Notes under the pieces: generated by a model
What the model saw: only the letters and a program-made list of their open reading frames with translations
What the model was told of the DNA's origin: nothing
Databases searched by the model: none
Source: JADLBR01 sp020847615
GTDB lineage: Bacteria; Verrucomicrobiota; Verrucomicrobiia; JADLBR01
Reading direction: 5' to 3'
NCBI GenBank assembly: GCA_026646655.1
Contig: JAPKHT010000006.1
Span: 1 to 64,000 of the forward strand
Length of the DNA: 64,000 nt
Shown: one piece after another, positions 18,263 to 26,743 of the stretch
Numbering within the stretch: position 1 is the first letter of the stretch
How the letters are laid out: every line of letters starts with the position of its first letter
Program-made: the position numbers and the translations under genes

Positions 18263-18402
18263 AACTTACGCCGGCACCCACGGCCCGCCAAGCGTGCAGT
18301 CTGGCATCGCGGGCACGGGGCACGCCGGGGACGAGCATGCGGCCGAAGCCGTGAGGCCCTGGCCAAACGCCCGCGCGTTCGGCTACGGGAAACGCTGCGG
18401 CT
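18262..18402 (-). repeat. Intergenic repeat, modules C and B (inverted orientation)
   Basis: Read on the minus strand, this continues module A of the same element. The B core occupies 18340-18386 (GGCCGAAGCC...GCGTTCGGCTAC), and the C module before it carries GCGGGCACGGGGCACGCCGG. Both match the B and C parts at 28753-28860 and 23385-23469. The orientation is opposite to copy 1 at 6.4 kb. No gene is seen in this stretch. Confidence 0.8.
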
Positions 18403-18617
18403 ATTCTCGAGCTAGCCCCGCCGACGGCGCGGGGACGCGCCGCATCATTCATGTGGAAACTCCTGGTGGGTCGCGGAGTGCCTGAAGGCACCACTACGAA
18501 CATTCCCGTGGTCTTGTGCTCGTAGTGCCGCCTTCAGGCGGCATTCGCATAACCTACTGATGACGCGTATCTTGTGACACACATCGAAGTATCCCCAACT
18601 TTGAAGTTTCAGGTCAG
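18403..18617 (-). repeat. Intergenic repeat, module A, copy 2 (inverted)
   Basis: About 215 bp form an inverted copy of 6423-6636, roughly 90 percent identical by eye. They include the CCGCCTTCAGGCGG and CACTACGAACATTC / GAATGTTCGTAGTG elements. The outer end CTTTGAAGTTTCAGGTCAG lies against the coding frame of the downstream secreted protein, whose signal-peptide codons start directly after it. Confidence 0.9.
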
Positions 18618-18691
18618 TCGCCCGAGCTTCGCTGGCCGCGGTCGCGGCATGCCTCTCCACTCTGGGGCTCGCCGCCGAAGGGCCGCGACCC

Positions 18692-21046
18692 GTGCGCCCG
18701 CTCATCGAACTCCACTTCAGCGCCGATACCCGGAACACGGGCACCCTCGGCGGCGAGGCCTCGCTCATCGAGTATGTTCCCGGCGAGGGCCCCGTGTTCG
18801 GCCCGGGCCGCCCGGGGACGGGGCTCGATCTCACCGCCAGCTCGCGGGGTGGAGGCACCCACCGCACGAAGGCCGGTGGCGCAGCCGTCGTGGATGCGCC
18901 TTCCCTCGGCGCGCTACAGCAGGTCACCATCGCGCTCTGGTGCAATCCCGACGGTCCCAATGCACCCGCCCGGCTGATTAGCCTCGGCTCCCGCGCCGAT
19001 GTGTCTATCTCCGATGGCGCGCTCGGTTTCAAGGTCCGGCACAAGGGCGCCGACGTTTCATTCACCACCTCCCGCACCACGATCGACATCGTTCCGGGTC
19101 AGTGGCACTTCCTGGCACTCACCCACGATGCCGCCTCTGGCCAGGCCCGCCTGTTTCACACCCTCCCCGGGGGCATCCCAAGCCCCGCGGCCACATGGTC
19201 CAACGTCCCATTGCCCGATGCCACCTCCGCCCATCTCGAGATCGGCAACCTCGGCGGCATCCGCCCATTCCGGGGACTGGTCGACGGTGTCCGCATCTAC
19301 GATTCCGTCCTCTCCGCCGATCAGATCGCGGCAATCGCCGCATCCGACGAGCCCCCCTTCAGACCGCTGACCCATTCCCTTCTCAGCGCCCCGGTCCAAC
19401 CGGCCTTCTTTCGGCCCAGCGATGTCTGCCTCACGAGTCGCACCAAGCACACGAACTCCGTCGAGACCCTCAAGGCCTTCCGCGCCAATCGCCTGCTGTG
19501 GTCCTACGCGCACGACGCCGAATTCGCGGACGCGTTGCGCGACGCCGGCGCCGAGACGTTCCAGGGCACCATCAACTCGCTCCCCGGCACGTCGGAAACC
19601 GCCGCCCATGCGCTCGACTTCGATGGGCGCCCCATGGTGGCGCCCTGGATGCGCGCGTTCAGCAAGAAGAGCCCGGTGTTCTGGGGCTGCAACAACCGGC
19701 CCCGCTTCATGGAGGTGTGCCTCGATCGCGCCAAGGCGGCCATCGCCGCCGGCGCCACCATGCTCCAGTTCGATGACTGGGCACTGATCGCCAGCGCCTC
19801 AGGCTGGGGCGGCGCGTGCTTCTGCGAGCAGTGCATGGCCGCGTTCCCCGACGACATCCGCGCCCACCTCTCCGCCGGGGAACTCGCGCAGCTCGGGATC
19901 CCGAAGGGCGGTCCTTTCGACTACCGCGCCTATCTCGCCGAACGACACGGCATCACCAATGCCGCCGCCTACATGGCCCAGAAGAAGACCCTGCCCACGA
20001 CCCCGCACTTCGAGTCCTTCCATCGCCGTTCCATCCGCGCCTTCTTCCAGAGGCTGGACAAGGCGATCGCCGCGATCGCCGGGCACCGCGTCCCGATGTC
20101 GATCAACGCCAACTTCTCTCGACCGTCCCAAAGCCAGGCCTTCCTGACCGACATCGTCGATTTCCTCCAGGGGGAGACGCTGCACTTTACGCCCGACCCG
20201 CTGGCGCTCGCCGCCAAGTGCGCGGAGTCCCTCGGCAAGTGGCACGTCTTCGTCTCGCAGAGTCTCGATGTCCCCGACGCGCGCGCCGGCATCGCCACCA
20301 TCTACGCCCTCGGCCAGCTCCCGATGATCCCGTGGGACATGTACATGGGCAGCGACGAGACCAGTATCCAGCCCCGCGGCTGGGGCACCGTCGACCAATA
20401 CGGCGACCTCTTCCACTTCGCGCGCGGCAACCCCGGTCTCTTCGATGGCTTCGGCTCCGTGGCGACCGTCGGCCTCATCGTGGATCTCGATCACTTCGAT
20501 CGCACCCGCACCCTCCGAGCCTGCCGCCGACTTCTCGACGCGCAGGTCCCCTTCGCGGTCATCCCGGTCGGCCACGAATACTACGACGTCCCCCTCCGCG
20601 CCGAACGCCTCGCCACGTTCGACGCACTCGCGCTCTGCGCGAACATGGGCGAACTCGCCGGCCCCGACCGCGCCGCCCTCGTCAAGGCCGCCGCCGCGAC
20701 ACCCCTGCTCGACCCCGAACGCGCGGCGGACTCCGCGCTCGCTCCATTCTCGATCGCCGAGGTCTGGGGCCCCCGCGAGATCCACGTGATCGCGCGCGCG
20801 CGGCCCCGCGCGGCAGATCGGACCCTGCTCCTTCACATCATCAATCGCGCCTCCCCCAACACCGAGATCAAATGGCTCTCGTTCCTGCTGCGCCCCCGCG
20901 CCTTCCTCGGGCCCCAGATCGCATCGGTCCGGTGGCATGCCCCCGGCCAACCGACCACCGACCTCGAGCGCGAGACGCTCCCGGGCGGCACGCGGATCCT
21001 CATACCGAGAGTCCGCGAGTGGGGCATCGCCGAAATCGAGTTTTAA
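18692..21046 (+). CDS. LamG-like / glycosidase-like protein, probably 5'-truncated by a repeat
   Basis: From GTG 18692 this encodes 784 residues. Residues 1-210 form a LamG/concanavalin-like lectin domain (VTIALWCNPDG, PGQWHFLALTHDAASGQARL, FRGLVDGVRIYDSVLSADQI). The middle (about 250-570) resembles a TIM-barrel glycosidase of the GH42-like type, with TMLQFDDWALI, CFCEQCMAAF, FHRRSIRAFFQRLDKAIAAI and IPWDMYMGSDE. The C-terminal 200 residues form beta-rich domains. In the same frame upstream of the GTG, bases 18617-18680 encode a good signal-peptide core (ASLAAVAACLSTLGLAAEG), but no ATG, GTG or TTG remains between it and the stop at 18602-18604, where repeat module A begins. The native start is therefore probably lost. 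The protein may be cytoplasmic, use a CTG start, or be a pseudogene. The substrate is unknown. Confidence 0.6.
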   Translation: MRPLIELHFSADTRNTGTLGGEASLIEYVPGEGPVFGPGRPGTGLDLTASSRGGGTHRTKAGGAAVVDAPSLGALQQVTIALWCNPDGPNAPARLISLGSRADVSISDGALGFKVRHKGADVSFTTSRTTIDIVPGQWHFLALTHDAASGQARLFHTLPGGIPSPAATWSNVPLPDATSAHLEIGNLGGIRPFRGLVDGVRIYDSVLSADQIAAIAASDEPPFRPLTHSLLSAPVQPAFFRPSDVCLTSRTKHTNSVETLKAFRANRLLWSYAHDAEFADALRDAGAETFQGTINSLPGTSETAAHALDFDGRPMVAPWMRAFSKKSPVFWGCNNRPRFMEVCLDRAKAAIAAGATMLQFDDWALIASASGWGGACFCEQCMAAFPDDIRAHLSAGELAQLGIPKGGPFDYRAYLAERHGITNAAAYMAQKKTLPTTPHFESFHRRSIRAFFQRLDKAIAAIAGHRVPMSINANFSRPSQSQAFLTDIVDFLQGETLHFTPDPLALAAKCAESLGKWHVFVSQSLDVPDARAGIATIYALGQLPMIPWDMYMGSDETSIQPRGWGTVDQYGDLFHFARGNPGLFDGFGSVATVGLIVDLDHFDRTRTLRACRRLLDAQVPFAVIPVGHEYYDVPLRAERLATFDALALCANMGELAGPDRAALVKAAAATPLLDPERAADSALAPFSIAEVWGPREIHVIARARPRAADRTLLLHIINRASPNTEIKWLSFLLRPRAFLGPQIASVRWHAPGQPTTDLERETLPGGTRILIPRVREWGIAEIEF

Positions 21047-21696
21047 TCCAGCGCCCGGATCCGGATGTTCCGCCAGGCCACGTCATATGGCCCCTGGCCC
21101 CGGGGGATCCCGTGCACCTGTAGCCCGATAAACCCTCGCGGGTATGCCTGGCAGATGGCCTCATCGCTGAGGTCCTCGATCGCCCGCCCGTTGATCCACG
21201 TCTGGATCCGGGGCCCCTTCGCCACCACGCGAAATTGATTCCACTCCTCATCCCGAAAAGCCTTGTGCGGCTTGAGCCGCTCCTTGGGCGTCAGCCAGCC
21301 GCGCCCCGTCGCCTCCCCGTACACGTACCCGGCTTCGGCGCCCTTGTCCCCGCTGGCCTCGATCTCCACCTGCGGGCCATGCACTCGCCCGTTGCCCCCT
21401 TTCGCCTTCGAGCGGATCTGCACCCCCGAGTTCAGCCTGGGGTGCACCCTGACCTCAAACTCCAGTTCGAAATCCCCGTGCTCGCTCTCCGTGCACAGGA
21501 ACGAATTTGGGCTTCCCTCCGTATTCCTCCCCACGATGGCGCCATCCTCGACGGAGAACTTCGCGGTCCCGTTCCTCTGCACCCACCCGGTCAGCGTCTT
21601 CCCGTCGAACAGCTCCACCCACTCGCCGCCGTAGGCCGCGGCTAACCAGCAGCATGCCATCAGCCCGGCCAACACCCTGACCACGTCCTTCCTCAC
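21043..21696 (-). CDS. DUF1080 (3-keto-disaccharide hydrolase / GH16-like) secreted protein
   Basis: This encodes 217 residues from GTG 21696, which overlaps the kinase stop as GTGA. A signal peptide (VVRVLAGLMACCWLAAAYGG) precedes the DUF1080 domain, which starts with EWVELFDGKTLTGWVQRNG. It continues with DFELEFEVRVHPRLNSGVQI, VHGPQVEIEA, YGEATGRGWL and RDEEWNQFRVVAKGPRIQTW, and ends IGLQVHGIPRGQGPYDVAWR. The fold is a concanavalin-like jelly roll common in PVC and Bacteroidota. Characterised members hydrolyse 3-keto-glycosides. It is coupled to a sugar kinase, so it probably belongs to a sugar-use operon with export of this enzyme. Activity is inferred from the family. Confidence 0.85.
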   Translation of the reverse strand: MRKDVVRVLAGLMACCWLAAAYGGEWVELFDGKTLTGWVQRNGTAKFSVEDGAIVGRNTEGSPNSFLCTESEHGDFELEFEVRVHPRLNSGVQIRSKAKGGNGRVHGPQVEIEASGDKGAEAGYVYGEATGRGWLTPKERLKPHKAFRDEEWNQFRVVAKGPRIQTWINGRAIEDLSDEAICQAYPRGFIGLQVHGIPRGQGPYDVAWRNIRIRALD

Positions 21697-23267
21697 CCCT
21701 CCATGACCCTCGCCAGCCATTTCGTCCGATATCCGTTGAGCGCCCTGGCCACTTCGCCTGCCAGCGCGTCCACCCGCTTGTACCGGACGCCCAGTGGCGA
21801 CGTGTCCACCTCGTACGGGTGGATCCCGAGACATGCCGCCTTGCCGCAGATCGCCGCACCCAGGGTCGTCGTCTCGCTGACCGGTTGGCCGTCCTTGTCG
21901 AACATCGCGTACGTCTCGCGGCCCGTCAGCGTCGCGACGAGCGCCGCGAAGCACGGGTCCTTCGAGCCCCCCGCCGTCAGCACCACCGGCACGGACGCGT
22001 CCTGCGCGATCGCGTCCACCTGCTGCGCCACGGCCAGCGCCGTCATCACGTTCGTCGCCAGGAATGCAACCTCCGCATCCGCAAAGAACGCCGCCTCGCC
22101 AATGACCCTGCCCTTCACGTCGGGGAACGGCCCCGTCTTGTGCAGCGACGGCTCGACGTTCGGCAGCACGAACACCTCGCCCCCGGCCAAGAACCGCCCG
22201 ATCGCCGCGGGGTCCGCGGTTCGCTTAAATCCCTTTCCCTTCTCCTGCGCGAGCTTCTTCAGGCAACTGAAATCGGCCCCACTCCCATACCGTCCGGTCG
22301 TCACCGGTTCGCCGTCCACCGTGCCCTGGATGATGATGTCCCGCGTGAAGCCATCGCCGGGCACCTTGGCCGTCCCGCCCACCTGAGCGATCATCGCCCA
22401 TGTCCCCGCCTCGACCTGCAAGACCGGCTTGCCGGCCATCCCCGGAAATGCCTGATAGAACGTCGAAAGCACGGGGATGTGCGAGAGGCACGTGTCGTGC
22501 CCGCCGGCAATCACCAGCGTGCGCCCCCTGAGCCCCAGGCGCTTCGCCTGCCCCTCGGGCATCTGGCCCAGCGCGCGATAGCACACAGAAGTGGCCTCGG
22601 GCACCAGCCGCCCGAACGCCCCCACCCTCTTGGCCGCACGGCTCGGTGTCCCCGCCTTCGCCCGCACATCGCGGGTGCCCGAGTGACACATCCAATAGCT
22701 GTGCTCGTTGCCCGCGAGTCGGATCGCCGCCAGATAATCCCCGCCGATGAAATGCCCGCCCATCAGTGCCCCGTAATGCGCGAACCCCGCCGCGCGCGCC
22801 AGCACCTCCGGTCGCTCCATCTCCTCGAAAAGAAATCGCTTCAGCAGCGTCAGCGAGCCCGGAAAATCCCGTATCGATCCGGTCTCTTCGAAAAATGCCT
22901 CGCGCGAGCCCGCGATCTCCGCGAAGCGCTCGTCCACCCGCGCCGGATAGCCCTGGGTGTAGGCCAGCGTGAGCCCCTCCCCCGGCACCTCGACCAGCGA
23001 GTTGTCCGCACCCACCAGGCCGCCCGACGCGCCCCGCGCCACCGGGGCCACGACCGCGGCCTTCCTCAGGCCCTCGCCCATGCCCCGCATCGCCTCCTCG
23101 AACCACCGGAACTCCGCCCCCGTCTCGTTGTACTTCAGGCCGTCGCGCTCCACCTTCGGGCTGTCCGTCACCGAGGAGTGCACCGTCGCCAGCGTCTCGT
23201 AATCCAACCCCTCCAGCTTGATGTTCGATGCCCCATCCACGGGAACCAGTATCGTCTTGTCGCCCAT
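21693..23267 (-). CDS. FGGY-family carbohydrate kinase
   Basis: This encodes 524 residues. ATG 23267 (MGDKTILVPVDGASNIKLEG) is chosen. An in-frame ATG at 23402 would reach back toward the repeat and add an unlikely N-terminus. The actin-like ATPase fold is shown by VPVDGASN near the start, GRTLVIAGGHDTCLSHIPVL with the 'HD' catalytic pair, LQVEAGTWAMIAQVGG (the GTW element typical of rhamnulokinase and fuculokinase relatives) and the C-terminal VLTAGGSKDPCFAALVATLT. It should phosphorylate a pentose, deoxyhexose or similar sugar. The sugar is not identifiable by eye. It overlaps the DUF1080 gene by four bases. Confidence 0.82.
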   Translation of the reverse strand: MGDKTILVPVDGASNIKLEGLDYETLATVHSSVTDSPKVERDGLKYNETGAEFRWFEEAMRGMGEGLRKAAVVAPVARGASGGLVGADNSLVEVPGEGLTLAYTQGYPARVDERFAEIAGSREAFFEETGSIRDFPGSLTLLKRFLFEEMERPEVLARAAGFAHYGALMGGHFIGGDYLAAIRLAGNEHSYWMCHSGTRDVRAKAGTPSRAAKRVGAFGRLVPEATSVCYRALGQMPEGQAKRLGLRGRTLVIAGGHDTCLSHIPVLSTFYQAFPGMAGKPVLQVEAGTWAMIAQVGGTAKVPGDGFTRDIIIQGTVDGEPVTTGRYGSGADFSCLKKLAQEKGKGFKRTADPAAIGRFLAGGEVFVLPNVEPSLHKTGPFPDVKGRVIGEAAFFADAEVAFLATNVMTALAVAQQVDAIAQDASVPVVLTAGGSKDPCFAALVATLTGRETYAMFDKDGQPVSETTTLGAAICGKAACLGIHPYEVDTSPLGVRYKRVDALAGEVARALNGYRTKWLARVMEG

Positions 23268-23384
23268 ATGCCTCCGATTCGGAGCCGCGGACCCATGTCC
23301 CCGGGCCGCGCGCGCCGTGGCCCGGAATCTACCAACGCCCCCGGGGCCTTGGCCAGACCACACTTGATCCAGGTCAGAGATGAT

Positions 23385-23475
23385 GCCCGTCGCGACGGGC
23401 ACGACCGGGGAAGGAAATGTAGCCGAGACCGCGCGGCTTTGCCGGCCAAACGCTTACGCGTTCGGCTACGAGAGC
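23385..23475 (+). repeat. Intergenic repeat, modules C and B
   Basis: The B core at 23419-23469 runs GTAGCCGAG...TTCGGCTAC with two inner inverted repeats. Before it, GCCCGTCGCGACGGGC and ACCGGGGAAGGAAAT match the C module at 28804-28860 read in reverse. Module A is absent here. The element fills the space between the kinase start and the end of feoB-C (23483). Confidence 0.85.
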
Positions 23476-23482
23476 CTTCGAG

Positions 23483-24904
23483 TCAGGTGAGCGCCCGCGC
23501 CAGCGCCGCGATGCCCCCGCAGAGCACGATGCCCGGAACAAATGGCATCAGCGTGGCCAGCACAGTCCACTTCAAGCTCCGCGTCTCGCGCCATATGGTG
23601 TATATCGTCGTGGAGCACGGGTTGTGGCACAGGCTGAAGATCATGAGGCACACTCCGGTGAGCACCGTCCATCCGCCCGCATCGAGCAACTGGCGGAACC
23701 TGTCGGCCTCCTCGACCTCGAACATCACGCCGGCGCCCGCGCCCGCCTGTCCCGTCACGAGGGCCGTGAGCATCAGCACCGTCGGGATCACGATCTCGTT
23801 CGCCGGGATCGCCACGACATAGGCCACCAGTATCACGCCGTTGAGCCCGAGCCACCAGGCCGGCGCATCCAGCGCGCCCACCATCCAGTGCGCGAGCGAC
23901 TGCCCACCCACGTGGACGTTCCCGATCAACCAGATCACTGCACCGGCCGGCATCGCGAACACCACCGCCCGAAATAGCACGAAAATCGTCCGGTCGATGA
24001 TCGATGTGTAGAAGGTCCGCAGGATATTCGGCGGACGATAGGGCGGCAATTCCAGGCTGAACGTCGACGCCTCGCCACGCAGCACCGTCCGGCTCAGGAC
24101 CAGCGACGCCAGCCATGTCAGCGCGAACCCCAGGCCCGCCACGCCCATCACCGCGCCCGCCGCCGCCATCCCGCCCAGCGCCGGCGGGAACAGCCCCCCG
24201 ACGAACACGCTCGCGATCAGCATCTGCGTGGGCCACCGCCCGTTGCACAGCGCGAAATTGTTCGTCACGATTGCGATCAGGCGCTCGCGCGGCGAATCGA
24301 TGATCCGGCAGGCCACCACCCCGGCCGCATTGCAGCCCAGGCCCATCGACATCGTCAGCGCCTGCTTTCCGTGCGCCCCCGCCGCCTTGAACATCCGGTC
24401 CAGGTTGAACGCCACCCGCGGCAGATAGCCAAAATCCTCCAGGATCGTGAAGAGCGGAAAGAAGATCGCCATGGGCGGCAGCATCACGCTCACCACCCAG
24501 GCCGTGGTCAGGTACATCCCGTCCACCACGATCCCACGCAACCAACCGGGCGCGCCCATCGCGGCAAACACCTCGCGCAACCCGTGCCACCACCGGTCGA
24601 TCAGCAGCTCCGCCAGCATCCCGGAGGGGTAGTTCGCCCCGGTGATCGTCAGCCAGAGCACGACCCCGAGCAGCAGCACCATCGCCGGTATCCCGGTCCA
24701 CCTGCCCGTGAGTATCCTGTCCAGCGCCTCCTGCCAGGCCAGCCGCATCGAACCACCCCGGCGCCGAACCCGCCTACCCGCGATCTCCGACGACTCCGCG
24801 TAGATCGCCTCGGTGATCCGGTCGTTCAGGTCCGGGGGCAGTCTCCAACCCAGTTCGTGGGCCGCCTCCAGCACCGAACGGGCATCTGGCTTCGCCGCGC
24901 TCAC
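23483..24904 (-). CDS. feoB: FeoB permease half (ferrous iron transport)
   Basis: This encodes 473 residues from GTG 24904, which overlaps the stop of the G-domain gene (GTGA). It starts with a helical linker (residues 1-60) and then carries the polytopic FeoB pore: GIPAMVLLLGVVLWLTITGA, two Gate-type repeats with the conserved Cys motif MGLGCNAAGVVACRII, TNNFALCNGRWPTQ, VYVVAIPANEIVIP-like AYVVAIPANEIVIPTVLMLT, and the C-terminal CLMIFSLCHNPCSTTIYTIW. This is the membrane part of FeoB, which takes up Fe2+ across the inner membrane. It contains no G domain, because that is encoded by the preceding gene. See the finding on split FeoB. Confidence 0.9.
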   Translation of the reverse strand: MSAAKPDARSVLEAAHELGWRLPPDLNDRITEAIYAESSEIAGRRVRRRGGSMRLAWQEALDRILTGRWTGIPAMVLLLGVVLWLTITGANYPSGMLAELLIDRWWHGLREVFAAMGAPGWLRGIVVDGMYLTTAWVVSVMLPPMAIFFPLFTILEDFGYLPRVAFNLDRMFKAAGAHGKQALTMSMGLGCNAAGVVACRIIDSPRERLIAIVTNNFALCNGRWPTQMLIASVFVGGLFPPALGGMAAAGAVMGVAGLGFALTWLASLVLSRTVLRGEASTFSLELPPYRPPNILRTFYTSIIDRTIFVLFRAVVFAMPAGAVIWLIGNVHVGGQSLAHWMVGALDAPAWWLGLNGVILVAYVVAIPANEIVIPTVLMLTALVTGQAGAGAGVMFEVEEADRFRQLLDAGGWTVLTGVCLMIFSLCHNPCSTTIYTIWRETRSLKWTVLATLMPFVPGIVLCGGIAALARALT

Positions 24905-25713
24905 GGCCCGGCTCCAATCGCGGCTCCATCGCCAGCACCCAGTCGCGCGATCTCGCCCGTCCGCACGGCCTCCGTGATCCGCCGATCCCGGTGCAGCAGC
25001 CGCAGCGCCACCCACCGCGCCTGAGGCAGATCCCCGAACGCCCCCGCCACCATCGCGGTCAAACGATCCAGCGCCTCCGTCAGTCCAGGCACGCTCAGCC
25101 CCAGCCGCCGCGGGCGACACGCCACCTCGCCCACGCTCACCCCGTGAATCGCATCGAGCAACGCCACCATCCCCGCACCCTCCCGCGCGACGCACGCCAC
25201 AACCGGAACCCCGAGATCTTCCGCGAGCCCATCCACGTCCACATCGATCCCCAGCGCCCGCGCCTCATCCATCAGATTCAGGCACACCACCACGCGATCC
25301 GTGATCTGGAGGACCTGCAGCGCCAGATTCAGATTTCTCTCCAGCGCGGTCGCATCGACCACGACCACCACCACGTCGGGCCTCCCAAACAATATGAAAT
25401 CCCTCGCGACCTCCTCGTCGGGCGAAGCCGACAGCAGCGAGTACGTGCCCGGCAAATCAATCAGCCGATACCGCCGACCCCGGTACCCGAACCCACCTTC
25501 GGCGCGCGCAATCGTCTTGCCCGGCCAGTTGCCCGTGTGCTGCCGCAGTCCAGTCAGCCGATTAAACACCGTGCTCTTGCCCGTGTTCGGATTTCCCGCC
25601 AGCCCAACCACCGCATCCCAGGCCCCGGGCCGCAGGCCCAGCCGCGTTAACCCGGCGATCCGCGCCCCCGACGTCCCGCATCCCGAAGCCGCACAGCTAC
25701 CGCATCCGCCCAT
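24901..25713 (-). CDS. feoB: FeoB GTPase half (Fe2+ transport G protein)
   Basis: This encodes 270 residues. It begins with a Cys-rich tail (MGGCGSCAASGCGTSG) and then the G domain: G1 GNPNTGKSTVFNRLTG, the Q-rich switch region HTGNWPGKTIARAEGG, G3 DLPGTYSLL, G4 NLMDEA and the SACV/CVAREG-like G5 position. After that comes the start of the helical GDI region (PQARWVALRLLHRDRRITEA), which is cut by the stop at 24901-24903. In ordinary FeoB this domain is fused to the permease. The next gene starts inside this stop codon. The G domain regulates iron import. Interaction with the permease half is presumed. Confidence 0.9.
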   Translation of the reverse strand: MGGCGSCAASGCGTSGARIAGLTRLGLRPGAWDAVVGLAGNPNTGKSTVFNRLTGLRQHTGNWPGKTIARAEGGFGYRGRRYRLIDLPGTYSLLSASPDEEVARDFILFGRPDVVVVVVDATALERNLNLALQVLQITDRVVVCLNLMDEARALGIDVDVDGLAEDLGVPVVACVAREGAGMVALLDAIHGVSVGEVACRPRRLGLSVPGLTEALDRLTAMVAGAFGDLPQARWVALRLLHRDRRITEAVRTGEIARLGAGDGAAIGAGP

Positions 25714-25731
25714 CGTCTGCTCCCTCCGCGA

Positions 25732-26652
25732 TCACACCTTCTCCACGAAAATCTGTTCCGCCTGCTCCCGCCGCAGGCCCACCATCGTCCCCCGCACTCG
25801 ATACGCCGTCGGATCGCCCAGCGGACCGGAAAACGCCGCCTCCACCACACTCCCGGGCACGATCCCCAGATCCAGCAACCGCGTCCGCTCGCTGCCCCGG
25901 CACGCCGGCGATATCCCAAGGACCCGCACCGCCTCCCCCACGCCCATGGCCGAAAGCCGCCGCTGCCCGAGCGGCACGCCCCCGACCGACGATGGCACCG
26001 CATGCACCCGCTCCGCCGCCGCCAGGCTGATCTCCTGACGCAACCCCTCGGCCTCAACAGACAGACGACCGCCGCCCCTCTCCACGACCCTCAGGCGCAT
26101 CCCGGGCGCGAGCCCAAGCCGGGCGATCTCCGCAAAAACCGCCTCCGGCTCGTCCTCCAGATGCGTCACCACGAGATCCTCCCCAACCCCGAAACCCGTC
26201 AGCGGGCGCCCGGCCTGCCCCACGACCTCGCCCCCCCGCGTCGGAATCGGATCCCCGTGCGGATCAAACCTTGGGTTCCCCAGACTGTCCGCCAGCCGAT
26301 CCTGCGCCGCCCGGCTCAGCCGATGCTCCTCCACCTCCGCGCGCCGATGCCACTCGTCCCCAGGGGTCCCCGTCCGGTTCGCCAGATACGTCTCGTACAA
26401 ACGATGCGCCCGTATCACCGACAGCGCGTACGAATCACCGGCCTCCGTCAGCTCCAGGCATTCCCCGCGCCGTTCGACCAGACCCGCGTCCACCAAGTCC
26501 GGCACCAGCTTCGCCACCCGGTCCAACCCCACCCCAAGCGCCCCGCCCGCGCTCGCCTCCGTCGCCGGAACCCCACGACCACGACAGTCCCTCAAGTGCT
26601 TCAGCACGTCTTCCACCAGCACCCGCCTCGCCTCGCCCACCGGCAGCCTCAT
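25732..26652 (-). CDS. DtxR/MntR-type metalloregulator fused to FeoA domain(s)
   Basis: This encodes 306 residues from ATG 26652, which gives MRLPVGEARRVLVEDVLKHL, a natural helix-turn-helix N-terminus. A longer frame start would begin upstream in AT-rich DNA. Residues 1-60 form a winged-helix (VPDLVDAGLVERRGECLELT), and residues 85-150 hold the metal-binding and dimerisation helix (HRLYETYLANRTGTPGDEWH, EEHRLSRAAQDRLADSLGNP). Two SH3-like domains follow, the last being a FeoA-type fold (GMRLRVVERGGG; LGIVPGSVVEAAFSG). It probably senses Fe2+ or Mn2+ and controls this operon, with the FeoA part also assisting FeoB. It is 18 bp upstream of feoB-N. Confidence 0.88.
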   Translation of the reverse strand: MRLPVGEARRVLVEDVLKHLRDCRGRGVPATEASAGGALGVGLDRVAKLVPDLVDAGLVERRGECLELTEAGDSYALSVIRAHRLYETYLANRTGTPGDEWHRRAEVEEHRLSRAAQDRLADSLGNPRFDPHGDPIPTRGGEVVGQAGRPLTGFGVGEDLVVTHLEDEPEAVFAEIARLGLAPGMRLRVVERGGGRLSVEAEGLRQEISLAAAERVHAVPSSVGGVPLGQRRLSAMGVGEAVRVLGISPACRGSERTRLLDLGIVPGSVVEAAFSGPLGDPTAYRVRGTMVGLRREQAEQIFVEKV

Positions 26653-26743
26653 GCCACACACTAGCACCCCTGAGGTAGGTCGCAACATCTTTGTTAGTTC
26701 TATATAACTCTCCGCGCGTTGCCTCCCGGCCGCCGAGCCGCCA
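26653..26743. other. AT-rich leader of the iron operon
   Basis: The gap between the Cys-rich protein and the regulator has a pocket of AT-rich sequence (AACATCTTTGTTAGTTCTATATAACTC around 26686-26712) unlike the surroundings. It may hold the promoter or operator of the regulator-feoB genes, with a minus-strand TTATAT-like -10. No convincing inverted repeat for DtxR or Fur could be made out. This is a position worth checking, not a firm promoter. Confidence 0.3.
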
